Of a stretch of DNA of 64,000 nt, positions 8,468-16,754 are shown one piece after another. The DNA is from an uncultured Amphritea sp. (GTDB lineage Bacteria; Pseudomonadota; Gammaproteobacteria; Pseudomonadales; Balneatricaceae), in NCBI RefSeq assembly GCF_937127095.1, contig NZ_CAKZLP010000076.1:1-64000 (forward strand), in the 5' to 3' direction. Numbering within the stretch: the stretch's first letter is position 1; each line of letters starts with the position of its first letter. Under the pieces are notes generated by a model. That model did no database searches and was not told the origin of the DNA. It saw only the letters and a list, made by a program, of their open reading frames with translations. Position numbers and translations under genes: made by a program.

Positions 8468-9835
8468 CTATTTACCAATGCAGAATGAACTGAAGATGCG
8501 TCCCAGCAGATCATCTGAACTGAATTCACCGGTAATCTCACTCAGGTGCTGTTGCGCCAGACGAAGATCTTCAGCCAGCAACTCTCCGGCACCGCCGTAG
8601 ATAAGCTGTTCCTGTCCGGTTAATAACAGGCTTTCACTCCGATTAAGGGCATCGATATGTCTGCGGCGGGCGAGAAAACCACCCTCGGTCGTATTAGCAT
8701 AGCCCATACAGTCTTTCAAATGTTGGCGCAGGTTATCAATACCGACATCGGCTTTGGCCGATAAAGAGATCAGTGTGTGGCCATCATGTTCACCTATTAC
8801 CGGCTGTTCAGAGGTCAGATCACACTTATTACGAATAACCGTAATCTTACTTTTGTCTTCCAGGCGGCTGACAAACTCAGGCCAGATCTGTTCCGGGTCA
8901 TCGGTGGCGGTGGTGGTGCCATCCACCATCAGCAGCACCCGGTCGGCTTTTTGAATCTCATCCCAGGCGCGGCTGATACCGATCCGTTCTACTTCATCCG
9001 GGGCATCGCGCAGACCGGCAGTATCAATAATATGCAGGGGCATACCGTCGATATGGATATGCTCGCGCAGCACATCCCGGGTGGTGCCGGCGATGTCGGT
9101 GACAATGGCTGATTCTTTACCTGCCAGGGCGTTCAGCAGACTGGATTTCCCTGCATTAGGGCGTCCGGCGATCACCACGTTCATCCCTTCGCGGATCAGA
9201 CTACCCTGCCGGGCTTCCTGCTTAACCTCGGCCAGTTTATCGATGATCTGTTGCAGATCACCGGCGACTTTTCCGTCGGCGAGAAAGTCGATCTCCTCCT
9301 CCGGAAAGTCGATAGCGGCTTCGACATAGATACGTAGTTGGGTCAGTGCTTCAACCAGCTGATGTACGCGATCTGAAAATGCCCCCTGCAGTGATTTCAG
9401 AGCACAGCGGGCGGCTTGCTCTGAACTGGAATCGATCAGATCAGCAATCGCTTCTGCCTGAGTCAGATCCAGTTTGTCGTTGAGAAACGCACGTTCTGAG
9501 AACTCACCTGGATTGGCCAGCCGTGCACCACACTCCACCACCCGCCGCAGGATAAAGTCCATAATGATCGGGCCACCGTGGCCCTGAAGTTCCAGTACAT
9601 CTTCACCGGTAAAGGAGTTAGGGCCGGGAAAATAGAGCGCTAAACCCTGATCCAGTTGACTGTTATCGGCATCAAAGAAGGGACCGTAGTGGGCATAGCG
9701 GGGTTTTGGCACAAACCCCACCACCTGTTCTGCGATAGTTGCAGCCAGCTTTCCTGAGACCCGAACAATACCCACGCCTCCGCGTCCTGGCGGCGTGGCT
9801 TGTGCGGCGATGGTGTCCTGGTTTATCAGCGTCAT
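8468..9835 (-). CDS. mnmE: tRNA modification GTPase MnmE (TrmE)
   Basis: MnmE is the GTPase partner of MnmG in 5-carboxymethylaminomethyl modification of U34. The N-terminal folate-binding domain begins DTIAAQATPPGRGGVGIVRV. The G domain has the P-loop GRPNAGKSS near residue 224, the DIAGTTRD switch, DTAGL, and NKCD. The C-terminus is FCIGK, whose cysteine is a family hallmark. 455 residues, E. coli 454. It lies in the usual rpmH-rnpA-yidC-mnmE order, separated from yidC by a terminator and an inverted-repeat element. Confidence 0.98.
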   Translation of the reverse strand: MTLINQDTIAAQATPPGRGGVGIVRVSGKLAATIAEQVVGFVPKPRYAHYGPFFDADNSQLDQGLALYFPGPNSFTGEDVLELQGHGGPIIMDFILRRVVECGARLANPGEFSERAFLNDKLDLTQAEAIADLIDSSSEQAARCALKSLQGAFSDRVHQLVEALTQLRIYVEAAIDFPEEEIDFLADGKVAGDLQQIIDKLAEVKQEARQGSLIREGMNVVIAGRPNAGKSSLLNALAGKESAIVTDIAGTTRDVLREHIHIDGMPLHIIDTAGLRDAPDEVERIGISRAWDEIQKADRVLLMVDGTTTATDDPEQIWPEFVSRLEDKSKITVIRNKCDLTSEQPVIGEHDGHTLISLSAKADVGIDNLRQHLKDCMGYANTTEGGFLARRRHIDALNRSESLLLTGQEQLIYGGAGELLAEDLRLAQQHLSEITGEFSSDDLLGRIFSSFCIGK

Positions 9836-9926
9836 TGAAGCCTCGGAAACGTTATATAAGTGCTTTGTTATAAGCGCTTTATTATATGCTTTGAGAAAGA
9901 TGGGATTTTATCACAACTCAGACGCA

Positions 9927-10105
9927 GCTTCGCTTAAGTAGCCAGAACGGCACTGCGTGTTCGCTAATCGTTAGAAAAAGCCTGCAATCGTGCTATTGCC
10001 TAAAACGTTGAGAGGCTCTTAAGTTTTTTCTAGCAAGCGACGTAGTCGCGTCTAACTACTAGCAGGAAACGGAGTTTCCGTTCTGGCTACTTAATTAAGC
10101 GAAGC
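9927..10105. repeat. Long nested inverted-repeat element (MITE-like) between yidC and mnmE
   Basis: The left arm at 9927-9950 is complementary to the right arm at 10078-10105 over 24 bases, with a 4-base insertion in the right arm (TTAATTAAG versus TTAAG). Inside are smaller hairpins: GCGAC-GTA-GTCGC near 10036-10048 and GGAAAC-GGA-GTTTCC near 10065-10079. The outer arms begin GCTTCGCTTA and end TAAGCGAAGC. No coding potential. It resembles a small non-autonomous palindromic element or a structured RNA; which cannot be told from one copy. Confidence 0.5.
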
Positions 10106-10106
10106 G

Positions 10107-10136
10107 AAAAAAAGGCCTCATCAGAGGCCTTTTTTG
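10107..10136 (-). terminator. Rho-independent terminator after yidC
   Basis: Perfect hairpin AAAAAGGCCTC / GAGGCCTTTTT with an ATCA loop, with A and T runs on both sides, so it could act in both directions. It lies 16 bases downstream of the yidC stop. Confidence 0.85.
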
Positions 10137-10151
10137 TTCGTTGGTGAAGAC

Positions 10152-11825
10152 TTACTTACTAGTCCCTTCACCCTCAATCTGTTTGTTAATCAGGTACTGC
10201 TGTGCAATCGATAGTACGTTGTTCACCAGCCAGTACAGTACCAGACCCGCCGGGAACCAGAGGAAGAAGAAGGTGAAGACGATTGGCAGCATCTTCATAA
10301 TCTTCGCCTGCATCGGATCGGGAGGCGTAGGGTTCAGCAGCTGCTGAATAAACATCGTTGCACCCATCAGGATCGGCAGCATGAAGTAGGGGTCCATCAC
10401 TGACAAGTCATTAATCCACAGTGCAAAAGGTGCATGACGCAGTTCAACGGATTCCATCAGCGTCCAGTAAAGGGCGATGAATATTGGCATCTGCGCAACA
10501 ATAGGAAGACAGCCACCCAGCGGGTTGATCTTCTCTTTTTTGTACAGCTCCATCATCGCCTGTGACATCTTCTGACGGTCATCACCATACAGCTCTTTCA
10601 GACGGGTCATCTCAGGGCCAAATTTACGCATTTTGGCCATCGATTTAAACGCTTTAGCATTCACCTGGAACAGCAGTGCTTTTACGATGACGGTGACAAA
10701 GATGATAGCCACACCCCAGTTGCCTACATAACCATGAATGGCTTTTAGCAACCAGGCCAGAGGTGACGCGATGAACCAGAGAATACCGTAATCAACAGTC
10801 AGCTCCAGGTTAGGTGCTGCCTGTTCCAGCAGGTCGGTATCTTTTGGTCCGGCATAAAAATTTGCACTAACGGTCTTGGTTTCGCCAGGTGCTACAACGA
10901 ATTCGGGAGAAACAAAGCCGGCAATATAGTTACCGTTGCTTACCCGGCTGCTATAACTGTATTCAGCACCAGCCGCTGGAATCCATGCACTGAGGAAATA
11001 GTGCTGAGACATCGCTACCCAGCCATCAGGGCTGACCTTCTTAAAATTCTCCTTCTGCATATCATCGAAGGATAATTTTTCGTAGTTTTTATCGACAGTT
11101 GAAAATACTGCACCCAGAAAAGCCTGCATTCCCATACTGGTGGTTTGCGATGGATCTTTTGAGCCATCACGTTTGATCTGACCAAACAGTTTAGCCTGCC
11201 ATGCTTTGGCAGAACCGTTATTAACCAGAAATTCCTGTTCAATAACGTAGTTGCCTTTAGTAAAGACGTAACGTTTAGTTACCACCACGCCGTCTTCACC
11301 GTTATGCACCAGATCAACGGTCAGCGTGTCGCCTTCCAGCTGATAACTGTTTTTCGTTGTAGTGTATTCCGGGCGACCGCCGGTTTTGGCGTCGAGTCCA
11401 TCTGTACCGATCAGGCCACTCTGGGAAACATAGGTACGATTACCGTTCTGTTCCAGCAACACGAAAGGTTGATCATCATTCAGCGCTGCTTTGTGTTTCG
11501 GCAGCGTCAGTTCGATAATATCGCCACCTTTAGTATCGATCAGCAGTTCAAGAACGTCGGTCTTAACTGAAACCAGTTGCTGCTGTGCTGAAGTAACGGC
11601 TGCTTTAGCTTCGGGCAGGTCGGTATTAACAGGAGCATCAGTGGTGACTTGAGGCAGATCATTACCTTCCTGAGCAACGGTATCGGTGCTGGACTGGTAA
11701 GCTGAAACAGACTCGGCCTGGGTAACCGCTACCGGTTGAACACCGTAGTCCTGGTTCCATTGAAGCACTAGCATATAAGAGATAATTGCCAGTGCTGCGA
11801 TCAATATAATGCGCTGTACATCCAT
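10152..11825 (-). CDS. yidC: Membrane protein insertase YidC
   Basis: YidC inserts proteins such as subunit c into the inner membrane. The 557-residue product has an N-terminal anchor (about 5-20), a linker rich in Ala/Thr/Gln, a large periplasmic domain (about 85-345), and the conserved five-helix core starting near LTVDYGILWFIASPLAWLLK, including INPLGGCLPIVAQMPIFIAL. The length matches gammaproteobacterial YidC (E. coli 548). It starts only 27 bases after rnpA: the yidD gene that usually sits between them is missing. Confidence 0.97.
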   Translation of the reverse strand: MDVQRIILIAALAIISYMLVLQWNQDYGVQPVAVTQAESVSAYQSSTDTVAQEGNDLPQVTTDAPVNTDLPEAKAAVTSAQQQLVSVKTDVLELLIDTKGGDIIELTLPKHKAALNDDQPFVLLEQNGNRTYVSQSGLIGTDGLDAKTGGRPEYTTTKNSYQLEGDTLTVDLVHNGEDGVVVTKRYVFTKGNYVIEQEFLVNNGSAKAWQAKLFGQIKRDGSKDPSQTTSMGMQAFLGAVFSTVDKNYEKLSFDDMQKENFKKVSPDGWVAMSQHYFLSAWIPAAGAEYSYSSRVSNGNYIAGFVSPEFVVAPGETKTVSANFYAGPKDTDLLEQAAPNLELTVDYGILWFIASPLAWLLKAIHGYVGNWGVAIIFVTVIVKALLFQVNAKAFKSMAKMRKFGPEMTRLKELYGDDRQKMSQAMMELYKKEKINPLGGCLPIVAQMPIFIALYWTLMESVELRHAPFALWINDLSVMDPYFMLPILMGATMFIQQLLNPTPPDPMQAKIMKMLPIVFTFFFLWFPAGLVLYWLVNNVLSIAQQYLINKQIEGEGTSK

Positions 11826-11852
11826 GGTTTCTGGACCATTCAGTTATAAGTT

Positions 11853-12230
11853 TTAATTTGATTTGTCAGATTTTGCCTTGGCTCGGCCAATCAGTCGGTT
11901 CCAGCTCTTAGCGATAAGGGCCTGAACTTCGCTGTTTTCAATATCTCCCAGACCTTGTCTGGCCAGAATTACGATATCGACATTAGGCAGCGTATGCTGA
12001 TTAAGACGGAAAGACTCGCGAATGATACGCCGAACGCGGTTACGATTAACAGCTAAACGGATATTTTTTTTGGAGAAAACAAAGCCGACACGGGGATGAT
12101 CAAGATCGTTTGGACGGGCAAGGATCAACAGATGCTTATCTGAAACCTTGAGGCTGGCTCGGCTGAATACCTGTTTAAAATCCCCGCCGGTTAAAAGTCT
12201 TAACTGGCGGGGATAGCTGAATTCATTCAT
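11853..12230 (-). CDS. rnpA: Ribonuclease P protein component
   Basis: RnpA is the protein cofactor of RNase P in tRNA 5-prime maturation. The 125-residue basic product has the family signature NRNRVRRIIRESFR near residue 61-74 and the N-terminal FSYPRQLRLLTGGDFKQVF. It is 23 bases from rpmH in the conserved rpmH-rnpA-yidC operon. Confidence 0.95.
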   Translation of the reverse strand: MNEFSYPRQLRLLTGGDFKQVFSRASLKVSDKHLLILARPNDLDHPRVGFVFSKKNIRLAVNRNRVRRIIRESFRLNQHTLPNVDIVILARQGLGDIENSEVQALIAKSWNRLIGRAKAKSDKSN

Positions 12231-12253
12231 TCAGAGAGCCTGACAGGCAAAAA

Positions 12254-12388
12254 TTATGCTGACAGACGCTTACGGCCTTTAGCGCGACGACGGTTAATTA
12301 CCGCACGGCCATTTTTAGTTGCCATACGTGCACGGAATCCGTGAGTACGCTTACGCTTCAGGTTACTTGGTTGAAATGTTCTTTTCAT
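12254..12388 (-). CDS. rpmH: 50S ribosomal protein L34
   Basis: This 44-residue, highly basic protein of the large subunit begins MKRTFQPSNLKRKRTHGFRA and ends RRRAKGRKRLSA; length and sequence match L34 throughout. It heads the rpmH-rnpA-yidC operon, divergent from dnaA. Confidence 0.97.
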   Translation of the reverse strand: MKRTFQPSNLKRKRTHGFRARMATKNGRAVINRRRAKGRKRLSA

Positions 12389-12908
12389 TGGTCAGTCCTA
12401 CTAACATACAGTGTGGTGGTATCAGTAAGGTTGGCTGAATCCCACGGTCAAAAACAGACGCGAAATTGTAGAGAAAACGTTTTCGCTTTGCAAACAATTC
12501 CTGCAAAGAAATCTAAAAAAGCACCATCAGTGCCATTGCTGCGAGATTCCTTCTTATATAGAGGCGGGGTTTTAGTGCCTCTTTATGAATTTATTCAGAT
12601 ATGCACAATTATTTGTTACTAACTCTGCTTTGTATATTAAAAACAATAATATAGCTTGTTGATAGGTCTGGATATTAACTGTTTTTAACGTATGGATAGT
12701 TTTTTGTGCTGTGCTCTGTTTCCCGCGTTATCCGTGGATTCTTTGCTAATTGATTGAAATACATGCAGAAAAGAATTAGTAACAGTTTGCTTCAAACTGT
12801 GGATAAGCGGGCGGTTAAAGGGTATTATCTGCTGATATTTTTTACGTTTACGGTCTTGTTCTCGATCACTCACCAGCAGTGAAAACAGAGGATGTTTAAG
12901 GATTAGCT
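12389..12908. promoter_or_regulatory. rpmH-dnaA divergent intergenic region with DnaA boxes
   Basis: This 520-base gap must hold the rpmH and dnaA promoters. A perfect DnaA box TGTGGATAA lies at 12798-12806 and a one-mismatch box ATATGCACA at 12599-12607. The centre (12595-12680) is A/T-rich. DnaA autoregulation through the box 100 bases before dnaA is likely. In Pseudomonas the corresponding gap is the origin, so this is the second oriC candidate; its box cluster is weaker than that at 7309-7397. Confidence 0.6.
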
Positions 12909-14456
12909 ATGTCGGCTGAGTTGTGGGAACAGTGTCTTCAGAATCTTCAGGATGAGTTCCCCTCACAACAATACAATACCTGGATCAGGCCACTCAAAGT
13001 GTCAGATGAGTCTGATACCGGGCTGGTATTGCTGGCGCCTAACCGTTTTGTTAAAGACTGGGTGTGCGATAAATACCTCAATCGGATCCGTGAGATCGTC
13101 AATACGGTCAGCGGTGATATCGCCGCCAAGGTGAGTATTGATATTGCCGGTCGTGCGAATGGTTTCTCGCAGAGACCGGTGCGACCTGCGCCACCGCCGA
13201 CCGCTCCCCGGCGTCCCGCCAGCCGTTTTGATGATAATGAGTCTTTCTCATCTGCGCGCAACAGCCATAGTGCTGCGCCGGTGGATAAGCCGCAGCCGAT
13301 TGAAGAAAACGCCCCCTATCAGCTGGCGATTGATGACAGCAGCTTTCAGCCGATCAATCATCGGGAAATCATTGTCCCGTCCTCTGCCCTATCCTCCTCT
13401 TCGCGCAACGTTGATGTTGAAGGCAGCGTGCGGCACCAGTCCAATCTGAACCAGTCGTTTACCTTTAACTCTTTTGTTGAAGGTAAGTCCAACCAGCTGG
13501 CGCTCGCAGCAGCACAGCAGGTGGCCGATAACCCGGGCGGTTCTTATAACCCACTGTTTATCTACGGTGGTGTTGGTCTGGGTAAAACCCACCTGATGCA
13601 TGCGGTGGGCATGGAGATGCTACAGCGCAACCCGAAAGCCAAGATCGTCTATCTGCACTCCGAACGCTTTGTCGCCGATATGGTGAAGGCGCTGCAACTG
13701 AATGCCATTAATGACTTTAAGCGCTATTACCGCTCGGTTGATGCGCTGCTGATCGATGATATCCAGTTTTTTGCCGGTAAAGAGCGTTCCCAGGAGGAGT
13801 TTTTCCACACCTTCAACGCCCTGCTGGAGGGCGGTCAGCAGATGATCCTCACCAGTGACCGCTATCCGAAAGAGATCAACGGTGTTGAAGAGCGACTGAA
13901 ATCCCGCTTTGGCTGGGGTCTGACCGTGGCGATTGAACCACCGGAGCTGGAAACCCGGGTAGCAATCCTGATGAAGAAGGCTCAGGAGGCGCAGGTGCGG
14001 CTGCCGGATGATGCGGCATTCTTCCTGGCACAGAAAATTCGTTCCAATGTCCGGGAGCTTGAAGGTGCACTGAAACGGGTGATCGCCAATGCCCATTTCA
14101 CCGGAAATGCAATCACCACACCTTTTATTAAAGAATCACTGAAAGACCTGCTGGCATTGCAGGATAAACAGGTTAGTATTGATAACATTCAGCGGGTTGT
14201 AGCCGATTACTATAAGATAAAAGTATCGGACCTGCTTTCGAAACGACGCAGCCGTTCTGTAGCCCGGCCACGACAGGTTGCTATGACGCTGTCTAAAGAG
14301 CTGACCAATCACAGTTTGCCTGAGATTGGCGATGCTTTTGGCGGACGGGATCACACCACGGTACTGCATGGTTGTCGTAAAGTAGCTTCGCTGCGTGAGA
14401 CCGATACGGATATAAGAGAGGATTATCAGAATCTGTTGCGTCATCTGACCGCGTAA
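12909..14456 (+). CDS. dnaA: Chromosomal replication initiator DnaA
   Basis: DnaA binds DnaA boxes and opens the origin. The 515-residue product is longer than E. coli DnaA (467) because of an extended Pro/Ser-rich linker (about residues 85-180). The N-terminal domain begins LWEQCLQNLQDEFPSQQYNT. Walker A GGVGLGKT is at 220-227, Walker B LLIDDIQFFAGK follows, and the C-terminal DNA-binding signature is DHTTVLHGCRKV. AAGGA lies 6 bases before the ATG. First gene of the rightward dnaA-dnaN-recF-gyrB cluster. Confidence 0.98.
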   Translation: MSAELWEQCLQNLQDEFPSQQYNTWIRPLKVSDESDTGLVLLAPNRFVKDWVCDKYLNRIREIVNTVSGDIAAKVSIDIAGRANGFSQRPVRPAPPPTAPRRPASRFDDNESFSSARNSHSAAPVDKPQPIEENAPYQLAIDDSSFQPINHREIIVPSSALSSSSRNVDVEGSVRHQSNLNQSFTFNSFVEGKSNQLALAAAQQVADNPGGSYNPLFIYGGVGLGKTHLMHAVGMEMLQRNPKAKIVYLHSERFVADMVKALQLNAINDFKRYYRSVDALLIDDIQFFAGKERSQEEFFHTFNALLEGGQQMILTSDRYPKEINGVEERLKSRFGWGLTVAIEPPELETRVAILMKKAQEAQVRLPDDAAFFLAQKIRSNVRELEGALKRVIANAHFTGNAITTPFIKESLKDLLALQDKQVSIDNIQRVVADYYKIKVSDLLSKRRSRSVARPRQVAMTLSKELTNHSLPEIGDAFGGRDHTTVLHGCRKVASLRETDTDIREDYQNLLRHLTA

Positions 14457-14485
14457 CAGGCTGATCAATTAAGGGTAGCAAAAAG

Positions 14486-15589
14486 ATGAAATTTGTTATT
14501 TCGCGAGAAGCGCTAATTAAACCCCTGCAGTTGGTTGCGGGTGTTGTGGAACGTCGTCAGACTCTGCCAGTGCTTTCCAATATCCTGTTGGTTGCCGAAG
14601 GCGATCAACTGTCGATGACCGGTACCGATCTGGAAGTTGAACTGGTTGGCCGGGTGCAGCTGGATGAACCGGCTGAAGCGGGCTCAATCACCGTTCCGGC
14701 ACGCAAGCTGATGGATATCTGTAAATCCCTGCCAGACTCTGCCCAGATCGAACTGACCCTTACCGGTCAGAAGATGGTGATCAAAGCGGGTCGCAGCCGT
14801 TTCACCCTCTCTACCCTGCCAGCGGCTGAGTTCCCCAATGTTGAAGATAGTCCGGAATCCTTTGAGCTGGATGTACTGCAGAGCCAGTTACGCCATCTGA
14901 TCGACCAGACCGGTTTCTCTATGGCGCAGCAGGATGTTCGTTATTACCTCAACGGTATGCTGCTGGAGATCACCGAAAACAGCCTGCGTGCTGTGTCTAC
15001 CGATGGTCACCGTCTGGCAACCAGTGTTGCTGAGGTGGACACCAACGGTCCGACCAACCATCAGTTTATCGTGCCCCGTAAAGGTATCCTTGAGCTGGCC
15101 CGTCTGTTACAGAGCGGTGATGACGAGGTGAAACTGGTGGTCGGTGCCAACCACATTCGCGCCCATGCCGGTGACTTCACCTTTACCTCGAAGTTGGTTG
15201 ACGGCAAGTTCCCTGATTATCAGCGGGTTATTCCCCAGGGTGGCGATAAGTTTATGCTTGGCACCCGGCAGGAACTGCGCCAGGTATTCAGCCGCATAGC
15301 GATTCTGTCGAACGAAAAATACCGTGGTGTGCGCCTGTCGCTGACTAACGGTTATCTGCAGGTCATGGCCAACAACCCCGAGCAGGAAGAAGCGGAAGAA
15401 ACCGTTGCAGTGGATTATGAAGGCGATACTCTGGAGATCGGCTTCAACGTTAACTATCTGCTGGATGTGCTGTCGATTGTCAGCTCTGAGGTGGTTCGCT
15501 TCACCCTGGCCGACTCTAACAGCAGTGCGCTGATCGAGGGGCTGGATGACGCCAACTCCCTCTACGTTGTTATGCCGATGCGGATGTAA
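14486..15589 (+). CDS. dnaN: DNA polymerase III beta sliding clamp
   Basis: The clamp encircles DNA and tethers polymerase III. 367 residues (E. coli 366), beginning MKFVISREALIKPLQLVAGV and ending LYVVMPMRM, the canonical clamp C-terminus. It lies 29 bases after dnaA and is probably co-transcribed with it. Confidence 0.98.
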   Translation: MKFVISREALIKPLQLVAGVVERRQTLPVLSNILLVAEGDQLSMTGTDLEVELVGRVQLDEPAEAGSITVPARKLMDICKSLPDSAQIELTLTGQKMVIKAGRSRFTLSTLPAAEFPNVEDSPESFELDVLQSQLRHLIDQTGFSMAQQDVRYYLNGMLLEITENSLRAVSTDGHRLATSVAEVDTNGPTNHQFIVPRKGILELARLLQSGDDEVKLVVGANHIRAHAGDFTFTSKLVDGKFPDYQRVIPQGGDKFMLGTRQELRQVFSRIAILSNEKYRGVRLSLTNGYLQVMANNPEQEEAEETVAVDYEGDTLEIGFNVNYLLDVLSIVSSEVVRFTLADSNSSALIEGLDDANSLYVVMPMRM

Positions 15590-15646
15590 TCCTGTCAGGG
15601 GGCCACAGGCCCCCTTCTTAACGCTCCCGCCTCTATACATGCCGAT

Positions 15647-16726
15647 ATGCCGATAACCCAACTTAATATCCGTGCGGTTCGCAATATCAGCGACCTGACC
15701 CTGTCACCCTCTCCCGGTATCAACATCATCCACGGCGCTAACGGCAGTGGTAAAAGCAGTGTGCTTGAAGCGATCCATCTGCTGGGACTGTGCCGCTCGT
15801 TCCGCACCAATAAACTCAACCATCTGATACAGACCGGCGCGCAGCGTTGTACGGTGTTTGCGCAGCTGGATGCGATGGGCAGCGGAGTGACCCAGCCATT
15901 AGGGGTTGAGCGCAATCTGGAGAGTGATTGTCGCATCCGCTACGCCGGAAATAACATCGATATCACCACCCTGGCCGAGCTGTTACCCATCCAGGTGATC
16001 AACTCAGAAACCTTCATGATTCTGGAGGGAAGTCCGGCCATCCGACGGCAGTTTTTAGACTGGGGTGCATTTCATTCAAATCCCGAATTTATAAGGCTTT
16101 GGCGTGGTTTCAGACGGGTATTAAAACAAAGAAATTCTCTGCTGAAATATGGTAAAATCGAGCAACGTATTCGGGCGGTCTGGGACCGGGAATATATTAC
16201 CTATGCTGAACAGTTAAATACGCATCGCGAACTGTATATTGAAGCATTAAAACCCGAATTTGATATGATTCTTGCTGATCTGCTTGAGGGCATCAGCATC
16301 GATCTCAGTTTTAGTCCCGGATGGGATAAAAAACGCGGCCTTGATCAGGTGCTGGATGAAAACTTTGAGCGCGATCTGCGCCAGGGTTATACCAGTGCCG
16401 GTCCTCAACGGGCTGACCTGCGGCTTAAGGTTGAAGGTCACACCGCTTCAGAACGTCTCTCCAGGGGGCAGAAGAAAGTGGTCGTGAGCGCCCTTAAGCT
16501 GGCGCAGGGCGTTTTATTTTACAAGTTGAACAGTCGGGCCTGCATCTATCTGATTGATGACCTTCCGTCAGAGCTGGATCAGAACCATAGCCAACTGTTC
16601 TGTAACTATTTAGAAAAAACGGCCAGCCAGTGCTTTATCACCTGTGTAGACAGGGATGCGCTGACCGGTTACTGGTCCGATAAGGCCGAGCTGCGTTTTT
16701 TCAACATACAAGAAGGGTGCGTTTAG
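15647..16726 (+). CDS. recF: DNA replication and repair ATPase RecF
   Basis: RecF helps load RecA at gaps. The 359-residue product has Walker A GANGSGKSS at 30-38, the ABC-type signature LSRGQKKVV, and Walker B CIYLIDDLPSELD. Length agrees with E. coli (357). An overlapping in-frame ATG is not seen upstream, and the start follows dnaN by 57 bases. Confidence 0.97.
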   Translation: MPITQLNIRAVRNISDLTLSPSPGINIIHGANGSGKSSVLEAIHLLGLCRSFRTNKLNHLIQTGAQRCTVFAQLDAMGSGVTQPLGVERNLESDCRIRYAGNNIDITTLAELLPIQVINSETFMILEGSPAIRRQFLDWGAFHSNPEFIRLWRGFRRVLKQRNSLLKYGKIEQRIRAVWDREYITYAEQLNTHRELYIEALKPEFDMILADLLEGISIDLSFSPGWDKKRGLDQVLDENFERDLRQGYTSAGPQRADLRLKVEGHTASERLSRGQKKVVVSALKLAQGVLFYKLNSRACIYLIDDLPSELDQNHSQLFCNYLEKTASQCFITCVDRDALTGYWSDKAELRFFNIQEGCV

Positions 16727-16754
16727 CACTCAGTAAGACAGCCAGGAGATCTGA

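Noticed and set aside
13620..14096. Long minus-strand frame opposite dnaA
   Set aside because: It is antisense to a strongly conserved part of dnaA and resembles no known protein.
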